From: Pseudarthrobacter sp. NIBRBAC000502770
GTDB taxonomy: Bacteria; Actinomycetota; Actinomycetes; Actinomycetales; Micrococcaceae
Length of the DNA stretch: 64,000 nt
Reading direction: 5' to 3'
Assembly (NCBI RefSeq): GCF_006517815.1
Contig: NZ_CP041198.1
Span: forward strand, 992,001 to 1,056,000
Below are positions 14,264 to 23,325 of the stretch, in pieces. Made by a program: the position numbers and the translations under genes. Position 1 is the stretch's first letter. Each line of letters opens with the position of its first letter. The notes under the pieces were generated by a model. That model worked only from the letters and a program-made list of their open reading frames with translations, was not told the DNA's origin and did not search any database.

Positions 14264-14381
14264 GTTACGGCGGTCATAGCGTGGGGGAAACGCCCGGTCC
14301 CATTCCGAACCCGGAAGCTAAGACCCACAGCGCCGATGGTACTGCACCCGGGAGGGTGTGGGAGAGTAGGTCACCGCCGGA
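14264..14381 (+). rRNA. rrf: 5S ribosomal RNA
   Basis: About 117 nt beginning GTTACGGCGGTCATAGCG and ending near CACCGCCGGAAC, with the internal CCCATTCCGAACCCGGAAG typical of actinobacterial 5S. The 5' and 3' ends pair (TTACGGCGG with CCGCCGG). It closes the rRNA operon 160 bases after 23S. Confidence 0.95.
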
Positions 14382-14397
14382 ACAACTATTAATGGTC

Positions 14398-14435
14398 GAG
14401 GCCCCAACCACACGGTTGGGGCCTCCCACATTTAA
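14398..14435 (+). terminator. rRNA operon terminator
   Basis: A perfect 12-bp stem GAGGCCCCAACC (14398-14409) with GGTTGGGGCCTC (14414-14425), loop ACAC, followed by CCCACATTT. Confidence 0.85.
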
Positions 14436-14600
14436 ACACCAAACACCACCAGGAGACACCAACGACGTCCGGCAGGCGGAGCCCATGGCCGGCGGCTCGG
14501 TTGCAGCGGGCAGCGGCCACCGCAGGCTGTCGCCGTTGTGAAGATGGCCACGATACCGCTCCCAGGGCCCGCGCTGTCCGGGGGGATTTGGTGGCTCCAC

Positions 14601-14606
14601 TAGAAT
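14601..14606 (+). promoter_or_regulatory. Likely -10 hexamer TAGAAT of the RGG-repeat gene
   Basis: The 329 bases between 5S and the next gene hold the rRNA terminator and this TAGAAT. A transcript starting near 14613 would have a leader of about 100 nt, and its first ATG (14615) opens a 7-codon frame ending at 14638. No strong -35 is seen. Confidence 0.45.
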
Positions 14607-14712
14607 TGATGAAGATGTACGGACTTCGAAGCGCTTGATTTCGGGTTGCGTAGGAAACGAAAAGAGCGGCTGCAGTTGCGCCAGTGGTCGGCTCACAACA
14701 GGAGGAATCCAA

Positions 14713-16641
14713 ATGGCCGAGCATAACGGTGGCAACCGAGGCAACGACCGGGGCGCGTTCCGCGGCAACAACAACTCCGGCGGTGATCCCCGCGGATTCC
14801 GGTCCCGCTCCGACCGCGATGGCAACAATTTCTCGCGCGGCGGCTCTTCCGGTGGTGGCGAGCGTAAGCCGTTCGGTGATCGTGATCGTAAGCCGTTTGG
14901 TGATCGTCCGCGCCGTGATGGTGAGGGTGACCGCCGTGGTTTTGGTGGCGGTGCCGGTGGTGGCGAGCGTAAGCCGTTCGGTGATCGTGATCGTAAGCCG
15001 TTTGGTGATCGTCCGCGCCGTGATGGTGAGGGTGACCGTCGCGGTTTTGGTGGCGGTGCCGGTGGTGGCGAGCGTAAGCCGTTCGGTGATCGTGATCGTA
15101 AGCCGTTTGGTGATCGTCCGCGTCGCGAGGGTGAGGGTGACCGTCGCGGTTTTGGTGGCGGTGCCGGTGGTGGCGAGCGTAAGCCGTTCGGTGATCGTGA
15201 TCGTAAGCCGTTTGGTGATCGTCCGCGTCGCGAGGGTGAGGGTGACCGTCGCGGTTTTGGTGGCGGTGCCGGTGGTGGCGAGCGTAAGCCGTTCGGTGAC
15301 CGTGACCGTAAGCCGTTTGGTGATCGTCCGCGTCGCGAGGGTGAGGGTGACCGCCGTGGTTTTGGTGGCGGTGATCGTGACCGTAAGCCGTTTGGTGACC
15401 GTCCGCGTCGCGATGGTGAGGGTGATCGTCGTGGTTTTGGTGGCGGTGATAACCGCAAGCCGTTCGGGGACCGGCAGGACCGCGCACCCCGCAGCTTCGA
15501 CCGTGGTGATTCCCTCGCCGAGTCAGGCCGTGGCTCCGGACCCCGCAGCTTTGGCCGCGACCGGCAGGAAGACCGTCCTGTCCGCGTGCCCAACGCTGCC
15601 GACCTCCGCAGCGCCAACCGTCCGGACCGGGAACGTTCCCCCGAAATTGATGAAGACGTCACGGGCAAGGAACTGGACCGCGCCACGCAGCACCAGATCA
15701 AGACCCTTGAAGCCAAAAGCTCAGAGTGGGTGGCACGCCACCTGGTGATGGCGGGCCGCCTCATTGACGACGAGCCGGAGCTGGCATTCCAGCACGCACT
15801 CGCCGCCAGCCGTCGTGGGGGCAGGCTCGCCGCTGTCCGCGAAGCCGTGGGCCTCACGGCCTACGCAGCCGGCCACTATGGTGAGGCGCTGCGCGAGTTC
15901 CGCACCTTCCGCCGTATCAGCGGCTCCAACGTTCACTTGCCCGTCATGGCCGACTGCGAACGTGGCCTGGGCCGCCCGGACCGCGCCCTCGACGTAGCCC
16001 GCTCGGAGGAAGCCCAGGACCTGGATGCCCCCGGCAAGGTGGAACTGGCAATCGTCGCCGCCGGTGCGCGCACCGACCTGGGCCAGCTTGACGCGGCAGT
16101 AGCCGAACTTGAAATCCCGCAGCTGGACATGAACCGCGCGTTCTCCTACAGCCCGCGCCTCTTCCGCGCCTATGCCGATGCGCTGGCTGCGGTGGGACGC
16201 GAAGACGAGTCGCAGAAGTGGAGCCGGCAGGCCGTCGTGGCAGAAAATGCCCTGGGCCTGGGCGCTGACGAAGAACCCGAAATCATCGACCTCGGCTGGG
16301 ACGAGGAAGAGGAAGCCCGGGAAGAGGCAGAACGCCGGCGGATGCTGGACCGGGCCTCCAAGGGCGCTGGGGCCGAAACGCCCGCAGCAGGTTCCACGGA
16401 AGCAGCTGCCAGGAGCGCCCGCGCAGCCGAGGCGAAGTCCTCGCAAGACAGCAGCATCGACGACCAGGATGCCGACTACTTCGTTTCCGACGACGCAGAA
16501 TCGGACCAGGACTCGGTAGAACACGACGAGTTCCACTCCGTGGCCGCCGACGACGCCGGTGCTGACGACGCCAGCGCAGCCGACACGGCTGCCCAGGACG
16601 ATGCAGGCACTGAGCACAACGAAGAGCGCCGGGAAGACTGA
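14713..16641 (+). CDS. RGG/GD-rich repeat protein with TPR-like helical domain and acidic tail
   Basis: A 642-residue protein of unknown function in three parts. Residues 1-270 are low-complexity Gly/Arg/Asp with about five 35-residue repeats built from KPFGDR, PRR and RRGFGGG, an RGG-like composition often linked to RNA binding. Residues about 310-530 form helical pairs resembling tetratricopeptide repeats (AGHYGEALREFRTFRRI, GRPDRALDVARSEEA). The last 110 residues are acidic. The ATG at 14713 follows GGAGGA at 14701-14706; no credible start lies upstream. As I recall, a TPR-like protein occupies this place in M. tuberculosis (Rv1691), before the HAD phosphatase and TlyA genes. The repeat zone uses GGT, GAT and CGT codons while the rest prefers C-ending codons. 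Possibly an RNA- or ribosome-associated factor, which is inference only. Confidence 0.75.
   Translation: MAEHNGGNRGNDRGAFRGNNNSGGDPRGFRSRSDRDGNNFSRGGSSGGGERKPFGDRDRKPFGDRPRRDGEGDRRGFGGGAGGGERKPFGDRDRKPFGDRPRRDGEGDRRGFGGGAGGGERKPFGDRDRKPFGDRPRREGEGDRRGFGGGAGGGERKPFGDRDRKPFGDRPRREGEGDRRGFGGGAGGGERKPFGDRDRKPFGDRPRREGEGDRRGFGGGDRDRKPFGDRPRRDGEGDRRGFGGGDNRKPFGDRQDRAPRSFDRGDSLAESGRGSGPRSFGRDRQEDRPVRVPNAADLRSANRPDRERSPEIDEDVTGKELDRATQHQIKTLEAKSSEWVARHLVMAGRLIDDEPELAFQHALAASRRGGRLAAVREAVGLTAYAAGHYGEALREFRTFRRISGSNVHLPVMADCERGLGRPDRALDVARSEEAQDLDAPGKVELAIVAAGARTDLGQLDAAVAELEIPQLDMNRAFSYSPRLFRAYADALAAVGREDESQKWSRQAVVAENALGLGADEEPEIIDLGWDEEEEAREEAERRRMLDRASKGAGAETPAAGSTEAAARSARAAEAKSSQDSSIDDQDADYFVSDDAESDQDSVEHDEFHSVAADDAGADDASAADTAAQDDAGTEHNEERRED
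14860..15474 (+). repeat. 105-bp in-frame tandem repeat array
   Basis: Units begin at 14860, 14965, 15070, 15175 and 15280, exactly 105 bp apart, and encode 35 residues each. A shortened unit (15373-15447) and a remnant to 15474 follow. Neighbouring units are almost identical at DNA level. Confidence 0.9.
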
Positions 16642-16647
16642 ACACAG

Positions 16648-17637
16648 ATGAGTGACGTTTCTCTGGTTTCCCGCTTCGATGCACTCCTCGCCGACCTGGA
16701 CGGCGTGGTTTACGCCGGACCTGACGCGATTCCGGGAGCTGTTGAATCGCTGCAACAGCTCTCGGGGCTGGGCATCGGACTGGGCTATGTCACCAACAAC
16801 GCATCCCGGTCACCTGCGGACGTGGCAGCGCATCTCCGTGAGCTTGGTGCGCCCGCAGAGGACAACCAGGTGGTGAGTTCGTCCCAGGCGGCGGCCGAGC
16901 TGCTTGCCTCGATGCTCGCGCCCGGGTCCAGGATCCTTATCACTGGCAGCCCGGCCCTGGCCCGGGAAATTGAGCTGGTGGGCCTGGTACCGGTAGCCGG
17001 GCAGGATGAGGACCCGGTCGCCGTGGTCCAGGGGTTCAGCCCCGCCATCGGATGGAAGGACCTGGCCGAAGCCACCTATGTGGTCAATGCCGGTGCCCTC
17101 TGGGTGGCCACCAACACGGACATGTCCATCCCGCAGGCGCGCGGCATAGCGCCGGGAAACGGCACCCTGGTCGCCGCAGTCGCCGCAGCCACCGGCCAGC
17201 AGCCCCGGGTTGCGGGCAAGCCGGAGGCGCCGCTGTTCCATTCGGCAGCCAAACGCCTCGGGGCCGAGCGTCCCCTGGTGGTTGGCGACCGGCTGGACAC
17301 GGACATCCTGGGCGGCAATAACGCCGGTTTCGCCACGGTAGCGGTCCTGACCGGGGTCGACACGCGCGAAACCATCCTGGCGGCCAGGGCGGCGGAACGC
17401 CCCGAATACATCATTGCGAACCTTGCCGACCTTCACCGTCCATATCCGGACGTGACGCACGACGACGGCACCTACACCTGCGGGCAGTCAACGGCGCGCG
17501 TGGCCAACGGAGCCGTGGGCATCATTGGCGGCCAGGACAACCTGGACTCGTGGCGGGCGGCGTGTGCCGCCTGGTGGGCCGCGACGCCTGACGCCGCAGC
17601 CCCGCAGGCGCCCAAGCTGGTGTGGCTGGATCACTAG
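16648..17637 (+). CDS. HAD-superfamily IIA phosphatase
   Basis: A 329-residue haloacid-dehalogenase-like phosphatase. The motif I is DLDGVVY with nucleophile Asp16 and general acid Asp18; motif II is VTNNAS, and motif III/IV are KPEAPLF and VVGDRLDTDILGGNNAG. The cap is of the IIA (NagD-like) type. The M. tuberculosis orthologue by position (Rv1692, from memory) acts as glycerol-3-phosphate phosphatase, so a role in glycerophosphate or polar-lipid recycling is plausible. It starts 6 bases after the RGG gene stop and is probably co-transcribed with it. The C-terminal 70 residues are an extension rich in Ala and Trp without a recognised motif. Confidence 0.88.
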   Translation: MSDVSLVSRFDALLADLDGVVYAGPDAIPGAVESLQQLSGLGIGLGYVTNNASRSPADVAAHLRELGAPAEDNQVVSSSQAAAELLASMLAPGSRILITGSPALAREIELVGLVPVAGQDEDPVAVVQGFSPAIGWKDLAEATYVVNAGALWVATNTDMSIPQARGIAPGNGTLVAAVAAATGQQPRVAGKPEAPLFHSAAKRLGAERPLVVGDRLDTDILGGNNAGFATVAVLTGVDTRETILAARAAERPEYIIANLADLHRPYPDVTHDDGTYTCGQSTARVANGAVGIIGGQDNLDSWRAACAAWWAATPDAAAPQAPKLVWLDH

Positions 17638-17640
17638 ACT
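17635..17640 (+). promoter_or_regulatory. -10 hexamer TAGACT overlapping a stop codon, leaderless start
   Basis: TAGACT ends 6 nt before the ATG at 17647. Its first three bases are the TAG stop of the upstream phosphatase gene. Confidence 0.5.
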
Positions 17641-17646
17641 GGTTCC

Positions 17647-17898
17647 ATGACCGAGCTGACTGAACCGGAAGACCCGACAATCCAGCCGGCACCGGAATGG
17701 CCGCAGGCCGACCGGCAGGACCTAACGGATCCGCAGGTGGCGCAGTCCATCGCCCGGCTCCTGGACCTGCCCGGGCTTCCCGCAGCGGACCACGAGTCCG
17801 TCTACAACCTGGTTCACGATGACCTGCTGGCCGCGCTCAACAGCGATCCCGCAGACGTTGCTTTCCCAGGCACTGGGCCGGATGGCGGGGCCGCCTGA
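17647..17898 (+). CDS. Small conserved protein of unknown function upstream of tlyA
   Basis: An 83-residue acidic protein with no recognised domain. Residues 1-25 look disordered (Pro/Glu-rich); residues 28-70 could form two or three amphipathic helices (DPQVAQSIARLLDL, HESVYNLVHDDLLAAL). There is no signal peptide or membrane segment. Its TGA overlaps the tlyA ATG (TGATG), so translation is coupled, and it has its own leaderless -10. A short hypothetical gene in the same place is found in mycobacteria (Rv1693, from memory), which supports it being real. It could be an accessory factor for TlyA or an unrelated regulator; no function can be assigned. Confidence 0.75.
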   Translation: MTELTEPEDPTIQPAPEWPQADRQDLTDPQVAQSIARLLDLPGLPAADHESVYNLVHDDLLAALNSDPADVAFPGTGPDGGAA

Positions 17899-18713
17899 TG
17901 CCGGTACGCCTCGACCAGGCCCTGGTGGCCCGCGGGCTGGCCAGGTCGCGAACGCATGCAGCCTCGTTGATCGCCGAAGGCAAAGTGAGTTCCGGTGGCC
18001 AGGTCCTTGGCAAGGCATCCCTGCAGGTTGACGAGAGCAGGAACCTGGCCGTCGAGCACGATGAGCAGGACACCTACGCCAGCCGTGCCGGGCACAAGCT
18101 GGCCGGCGCCCTGGACGCGTTCCCCGGCGTTTCGGCCCAAGGCAAACGGTGCCTTGACGCCGGTGCCTCCACCGGCGGCTTCACGGACGTCCTGCTGAGG
18201 CGGGGGGCCGCGCACGTGGTGGCGGTCGACGTCGGGCACGGCCAGCTGGTGCCGCACCTCCGGGACGACCCGCGCGTGGAAGTCCACGAGGGCATGAACG
18301 TCCGGTACATGGCGCCCGCCGATATCGGCGGCCCCGCGGCCCTGACCGTCGCCGACCTTTCCTTCATCTCCCTCACCCTCGTGGTTCAGCCCCTGGCTGA
18401 CTGCACCGGGCCCGGGGGCGACCTGGTGCTGATGGTCAAGCCGCAATTCGAGATCGGCAAGGACCGCCTGGGCCGCACCGGCGTGGTCACCTCGGAGCGT
18501 GAACGGCGGATGGCCGTGGAGAAGGTGGCCAGGGCAGCGCTCGACGCCGGCCTGGACCTGTGCGGCCTGGCGGTCAGTCCGCTGCCCGGGCAGGACGGAA
18601 ACGTCGAATACTTCCTGTGGATAAAACGCAGGATCACCCAAGACTTGCCTAAGATCGAAGAGCGAGAGGCGGCAGCAGCTGCCTTGCTCGGACAAATCTG
18701 GCCTAACCACTAG
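17898..18713 (+). CDS. tlyA: TlyA-family 16S/23S rRNA 2'-O-methyltransferase
   Basis: A 271-residue rRNA methyltransferase that in mycobacteria methylates C1409 of 16S and C1920 of 23S rRNA, affecting capreomycin sensitivity. The N-terminal S4 RNA-binding domain spans about residues 1-60 (RLDQALVARGLARSRTHAASLI). The FtsJ-like Rossmann domain has the SAM motif LDAGASTGGFTDVLL at about residues 86-100 and later KPQFEIGK and DLSFISL segments carrying catalytic K-D-K-type residues. It overlaps the preceding small gene and is followed 13 bases on by nadK. The cluster tlyA-nadK-recN is a conserved actinobacterial operon. Confidence 0.95.
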   Translation: MPVRLDQALVARGLARSRTHAASLIAEGKVSSGGQVLGKASLQVDESRNLAVEHDEQDTYASRAGHKLAGALDAFPGVSAQGKRCLDAGASTGGFTDVLLRRGAAHVVAVDVGHGQLVPHLRDDPRVEVHEGMNVRYMAPADIGGPAALTVADLSFISLTLVVQPLADCTGPGGDLVLMVKPQFEIGKDRLGRTGVVTSERERRMAVEKVARAALDAGLDLCGLAVSPLPGQDGNVEYFLWIKRRITQDLPKIEEREAAAAALLGQIWPNH

Positions 18714-18726
18714 AGAGCGGAACCTG

Positions 18727-19752
18727 ATGAGCAGGCGTGTACTGGTCCTTGCCCACACCGGCCGCGAGGAGTCACTGAAGGCCGCCTGGGAAGCCTGCGC
18801 CCTGCTGCATGCGTCCGGCATGGTCCCGGTGATGCAGGAGTCCGAGCTGGGCGACATGGAACGGTTCTTCGGCCACCTGGCCCAGCCGGTGGAGGTGCTT
18901 CACGACCATGTCCAGCTGCCCGACGTGGAACTTGTCATGGTCCTTGGCGGCGATGGAACCATCCTGCGCGCCGCGGAGCTGGTGCGCGAGGTGGATGTGC
19001 CGTTGCTGGGCGTGAACCTGGGCCACGTGGGCTTCCTGGCGGAAAGTGAGCGGGCGGACCTTGCCCAGACCGTCGAATGGATTGCCAGCCGGGAGTACAC
19101 CGTCGAAGAGCGCATGACCATCGATGTCCAGGTCTGGGTCCGCGGCCAGAAGATTTGGCACACCTGGGCTTTAAACGAAGCCGCCATCGAAAAAGCCAAC
19201 CGGGAACGCATGCTGGAAGTCGTCACGGAAGTGGACGAGCGCCCGCTGACGTCCTTTGGCTCCGACGGCATTGTGCTGGCCACCCCCACGGGCTCCACGG
19301 CTTACGCGTTCTCCGCCGGTGGACCCGTGGTCTGGCCGGAGGTGGAGGCTCTGGTGATCGTGCCGATCAGTGCCCACGCGCTCTTCGCCAAGCCCCTTGT
19401 CGTGTCGCCCAGGTCCAGGCTCGCCGTCGAGGTGCTGGGCCGCACCGACGCCCAGGGGGTGCTGTGGTGCGACGGCCGGCGCTCCGTGGACCTGCCGCCG
19501 GGCGCGCGGGTGGAAGTGACCAAGTCGGCCACCCCGGTCCGCCTGGCCCGCACCCACCAGACGCCCTTTTCGGCACGGCTGGTCCGCAAGTTCGAGCTGC
19601 CCATCCACGGCTGGCGCGGCCCGGTCCCCAAGTCCGATGCCGTGCACACCGGCCCTATCCCCATTGTGCGGACGCCCCGGCCCATGCCGCCGCTGCCGGT
19701 CCCGAATGCGGAGAACCCCGGCAGCGATCCCGATCCGTCGACTGCGAAGTGA
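18727..19752 (+). CDS. nadK: NAD kinase
   Basis: A 341-residue enzyme phosphorylating NAD to NADP. The signature GGDGT is at residues 74-78, followed by NLGHVGFLAE and the adenine/ribose-binding segment DGIVLATPTGSTAYAFSAGGP. The fold and length fit the polyphosphate/ATP-NAD kinase of actinobacteria, with a C-terminal Pro-rich tail of about 40 residues. The ATG at 18727 is preceded by GAGCGGAACC at a plausible SD distance. It sits between tlyA and recN with gaps of 13 and 4 bases, consistent with a single operon. Confidence 0.96.
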   Translation: MSRRVLVLAHTGREESLKAAWEACALLHASGMVPVMQESELGDMERFFGHLAQPVEVLHDHVQLPDVELVMVLGGDGTILRAAELVREVDVPLLGVNLGHVGFLAESERADLAQTVEWIASREYTVEERMTIDVQVWVRGQKIWHTWALNEAAIEKANRERMLEVVTEVDERPLTSFGSDGIVLATPTGSTAYAFSAGGPVVWPEVEALVIVPISAHALFAKPLVVSPRSRLAVEVLGRTDAQGVLWCDGRRSVDLPPGARVEVTKSATPVRLARTHQTPFSARLVRKFELPIHGWRGPVPKSDAVHTGPIPIVRTPRPMPPLPVPNAENPGSDPDPSTAK

Positions 19753-19756
19753 ATCC

Positions 19757-21496
19757 ATGCTTGAAGAACTGAGAATCCGCGACCTCGGCGTCATCACCGA
19801 TGCAACGCTCCCGCTCGGCCCGGGACTGAGCGTGGTGACCGGTGAAACCGGCGCGGGCAAGACGATGGTGGTCACCGCCGTCGGACTGTTGCTGGGGGCG
19901 CGCTCTGACGCCGGAGCCGTTCGGAGCGGCGCGAAAAGTGCCACCGCGGAAGCGGTGCTCAAGCTCGACGCCGGGCACCCGGCCATTGCCCGGGCCCTTG
20001 ACGCCGGCGCCGACACGGAAGAGTTCGACGGCGGCGCCGAGCTGATCCTGGCCCGCCGCCTGGGTGCCGACGGGCGCAGCCGCGCCTTCCTCGGTGGGCG
20101 GGCTGCCCCGGTGGGCGTCCTGGCCGAAATCGGCGAATCATTGGTGGTGGTGCACGGCCAGTCGGACCAGATCCGGCTCAAAAGCGCCACAGCCCAGCGG
20201 GAAGCCCTGGACAAGTTCGCCGGCGACCACCTCGCCGGCCCCCTGGCCGCGTACCAGGAGCTGTACAGCCGGTGGAAGGCCAACCAGGCAGAACTGGACA
20301 GCCTGCGGAGCGCCGCGCGGGACAGGCTGCGCGAGGCAGAATCCCTGGAGGCAGCCCTCGCCGAAATAGACGAGGTGGATCCGCAGCCGGGGGAGGACGA
20401 GCTCCTGAAGGCGGAGGCCGTCAAGCTGGCCAACGTGGAGGAGCTCCGGATCGCGGCCAGCACGGCCCACCAGGCCCTCATCGCCGAGGACTTCGGCGAA
20501 ACCGGTGACGCCACCACCCTGGTGGACTCCGCCAAACGCACCCTGGAGCATGTGGCCGAGCACGACGCCGAACTCGGCTCGGCGGCAGCCCGGCTGGCGG
20601 AAGTTGGCTTCCTGCTCAACGACATCGCCACCGAACTGGCCAGTTACCAGGCCGGCCTGGACACCGAGGGGCCGGAACGGCTCGCCGAAATCGAGGACCG
20701 CCGGGCAGCATTGGCCAAGCTGGTCCGCAAGTATGCCCCCACCATCGATGAGGTGCTGGCGTGGGCCGAAACCGCGCGCGTCCGGTACGACGAACTGCAG
20801 GACGACTCCTCCCGCATCGAGGCCCTGGACGCGGACGTGGTCCGCGCCGAAGCGGAACTGACCAAGCAGTCCGCAGCCATCAGCAAGATCCGCACCAAGG
20901 CGGCCAAGGACCTTTCTTCCCGGGTCAGCGCCGAGCTGAAGGCGTTGGCCATGGCAGACGCCACCCTGGTGATCAACCTCGAGCCCGCCGGGCAGCTGGG
21001 TCCGCACGGTGCGGACGACATCAGCTTCCTGCTGCAGCCGCACTCCGGTGCCCCGGCCCGTCCGCTGGGCAAGGGCGCGTCCGGCGGTGAGTTGTCCCGC
21101 GTGATGCTGGCCATCGAAGTGGTGCTGGCGGCCGTCGACCCCGTTCCCACGTTTGTGTTCGACGAGGTGGATGCCGGTGTGGGCGGACGCGCCGCCGTCG
21201 AGATCGGCCGCCGCCTGGCCATGCTGGCGCAGCACGTGCAGGTTCTGGTGGTCACCCACCTTCCCCAGGTTGCTGCCTTTGCGGACCAGCACATCACCGT
21301 GACCAAGACGTCCACCAGGGGAGCCGACGGGGGCACCGCCACCGGATTCACCTCCAGTGACGTCCGCCTCCTTGACGGCCCGGAACGCGTGCGTGAACTC
21401 GCCCGCATGCTGGCCGGCCAGGAGGACTCCGAGTCCGCCCGGGCGCACGCCCAGGAATTGCTGGACGACGCCAAGCTCCTGCCGCAGCGGGCCTGA
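19757..21496 (+). CDS. recN: DNA repair ATPase RecN
   Basis: A 579-residue SMC-like protein acting early in double-strand break repair. Walker A GETGAGKT is at residues 29-36; long coiled-coil arms fill about residues 150-370; the ABC signature GASGGELSR and Walker [13 protein letters not shown] are in the C-terminal head. The ATG at 19757 gives the family start [13 protein letters not shown]; an upstream in-frame extension overlaps nadK and has no similarity. It starts 4 bases after nadK and is followed 100 bases later by pyrG. Confidence 0.96.
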   Translation: MLEELRIRDLGVITDATLPLGPGLSVVTGETGAGKTMVVTAVGLLLGARSDAGAVRSGAKSATAEAVLKLDAGHPAIARALDAGADTEEFDGGAELILARRLGADGRSRAFLGGRAAPVGVLAEIGESLVVVHGQSDQIRLKSATAQREALDKFAGDHLAGPLAAYQELYSRWKANQAELDSLRSAARDRLREAESLEAALAEIDEVDPQPGEDELLKAEAVKLANVEELRIAASTAHQALIAEDFGETGDATTLVDSAKRTLEHVAEHDAELGSAAARLAEVGFLLNDIATELASYQAGLDTEGPERLAEIEDRRAALAKLVRKYAPTIDEVLAWAETARVRYDELQDDSSRIEALDADVVRAEAELTKQSAAISKIRTKAAKDLSSRVSAELKALAMADATLVINLEPAGQLGPHGADDISFLLQPHSGAPARPLGKGASGGELSRVMLAIEVVLAAVDPVPTFVFDEVDAGVGGRAAVEIGRRLAMLAQHVQVLVVTHLPQVAAFADQHITVTKTSTRGADGGTATGFTSSDVRLLDGPERVRELARMLAGQEDSESARAHAQELLDDAKLLPQRA

Positions 21497-21596
21497 CGGG
21501 AACAGCCACGGGACGGCGCAATTGATGATAGGCTCGAATTCCGTGGTGCAGCGATCAAATTCCCGTGTAAATTCCCGGTTCCCGGGCTCCTCCAAG

Positions 21597-23300
21597 ATGA
21601 CTAAGCACATCTTCGTCACCGGCGGTGTGGCATCCTCCCTCGGCAAGGGACTGACGGCATCCAGCCTCGGTCACCTGCTCCGGGCCCGCGGCCTGTCCGT
21701 CACGATGCAGAAGCTCGATCCCTACCTGAACGTGGATCCGGGCACGATGAACCCCTTCCAGCACGGTGAGGTCTTCGTCACGGACGACGGCGCCGAGACG
21801 GACCTGGACATCGGGCATTACGAGCGCTTCCTTGACGAAAACCTCGAAGGTTCGGCCAACGTGACCACCGGGCAGGTCTACTCCACTGTGATCGCCAAGG
21901 AACGGCGCGGCGAATACCTCGGCGACACCGTCCAGGTCATTCCGCACATCACGGACGAGATCAAGCGCCGCATGCGGCTGCCCGCCGAGGGCAAGAACGC
22001 CCCGGACGTGATCATTACCGAAATCGGCGGCACCGTTGGCGACATCGAGTCCCAGCCGTTCCTCGAGTCGGCCCGCCAGGTCCGCCAGGATGTTGGCCGC
22101 GGCAACGTCTTCTTCGTGCACGTCTCGCTGGTCCCGTACATCGGACCGTCCCAGGAACTGAAGACCAAGCCCACGCAGCACTCGGTGGCAGCACTGCGCT
22201 CCATCGGCATCCAGCCCGAAGCCATCGTGATCCGGTCCGACCGCGAGATCCCCGAGGCCATGCGCGCCAAGATCGGCCGCATGTGCGACGTCGACCTCGA
22301 AGCAGTCATCGGCTGCCCGGACGCTCCCAGCATCTACGACATCCCCAAGACGCTGCACTCCCAGGGCCTGGACTCCTACATCGTCCGCGCCCTGGACCTG
22401 CCGTTCAAGGACGTGGACTGGACCAGCTGGGACCGCCTCCTGGAGGCCGTCCACAACCCCAAGCACCAGGTCGAAATCGCGCTGGTGGGCAAGTACATCG
22501 ACCTTCCGGATGCCTATCTCTCGGTCACGGAGGCCCTCCGCGCCGGCGGCTTCGCCAACGAGGCCAAGGTCAAGATCCGGTGGGTTCCCTCAGACGAGTG
22601 CGAAACCCGGGAGGGTGCCATCAAGGCGCTCGACGGCGTGGACGCCATCTGCGTGCCGGGCGGCTTCGGCATCCGCGGCCTCGAAGGCAAGCTCGGTGCT
22701 TTGAAGTTCGCCCGCGAAACCAAGCTGCCTGTGCTGGGCCTGTGCCTTGGCCTGCAGTGCATGGTCATCGAGTACGCCCGCAACGTGGTGGGCCTGGAAG
22801 GTGCCTCCTCCAGCGAGTTCGAGCCGGATTCCAAGTACCCGGTCATCGCCACCATGGAAGAGCAGCTGGAGTTCGTCGAAGGCCGCGGCGACCTCGGCGG
22901 CACCATGCGCCTCGGACTCTACGAAGCCAAGCTGGACGAGGGCTCGGTCATCGCCGGCACCTACGGCAAGACCACGGTCAGCGAACGCCACCGGCACCGC
23001 TACGAGGTCAACAACAAGTACCGCGAGCAGATTGCCGGGAAGGGCCTGGTCTTCTCCGGCACCTCCCCGGACGGCAAGCTCGTCGAATTCGTTGAGCTGC
23101 CTGCCGACGTCCACCCGTACTACGTCGCAACGCAGGCGCACCCCGAGCTGAGCTCGCGGCCCACCCGCCCGCACCCGCTGTTCACCGGCCTGATCAAGGC
23201 GGCCCTGGACCACCAGGGCGCGGGCCAGCAGGCCACTGCCGACACGGCTGCCCCCGCGGCGGAGGAGCCTGCAGTATCGGGTAGCGTTACCGCTAAGTAG
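21597..23300 (+). CDS. pyrG: CTP synthase
   Basis: A 567-residue amidotransferase making CTP from UTP, ATP and glutamine. The synthetase domain starts [16 protein letters not shown] with the P-loop-like motif, and the class I glutaminase domain has the nucleophile Cys in LGLCLGLQC and the His/Glu pair in QAHPELSS. A 40-residue Ala/Glu-rich tail follows. The start is uncertain: the ATG at 21597 gives the common N-terminus but has no clear SD, while an in-frame ATG at 21525 would add 24 residues. The function is certain. Confidence 0.95.
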   Translation: MTKHIFVTGGVASSLGKGLTASSLGHLLRARGLSVTMQKLDPYLNVDPGTMNPFQHGEVFVTDDGAETDLDIGHYERFLDENLEGSANVTTGQVYSTVIAKERRGEYLGDTVQVIPHITDEIKRRMRLPAEGKNAPDVIITEIGGTVGDIESQPFLESARQVRQDVGRGNVFFVHVSLVPYIGPSQELKTKPTQHSVAALRSIGIQPEAIVIRSDREIPEAMRAKIGRMCDVDLEAVIGCPDAPSIYDIPKTLHSQGLDSYIVRALDLPFKDVDWTSWDRLLEAVHNPKHQVEIALVGKYIDLPDAYLSVTEALRAGGFANEAKVKIRWVPSDECETREGAIKALDGVDAICVPGGFGIRGLEGKLGALKFARETKLPVLGLCLGLQCMVIEYARNVVGLEGASSSEFEPDSKYPVIATMEEQLEFVEGRGDLGGTMRLGLYEAKLDEGSVIAGTYGKTTVSERHRHRYEVNNKYREQIAGKGLVFSGTSPDGKLVEFVELPADVHPYYVATQAHPELSSRPTRPHPLFTGLIKAALDHQGAGQQATADTAAPAAEEPAVSGSVTAK

Positions 23301-23325
23301 TCAACAGAACAAAAAGGACGGCGCG

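Noticed and set aside
14860..15474. CRISPR-like regular repeats
   Set aside because: Units are contiguous, in frame and without variable spacers; no cas genes are present.
14684..15748. 354-codon frame of Val/Ser repeats overlapping the RGG gene, and the minus-strand Arg/Ser/Pro frame
   Set aside because: Both arise from translating the same tandem repeat out of frame; only the 14713 frame has an SD and a globular domain after the repeats.
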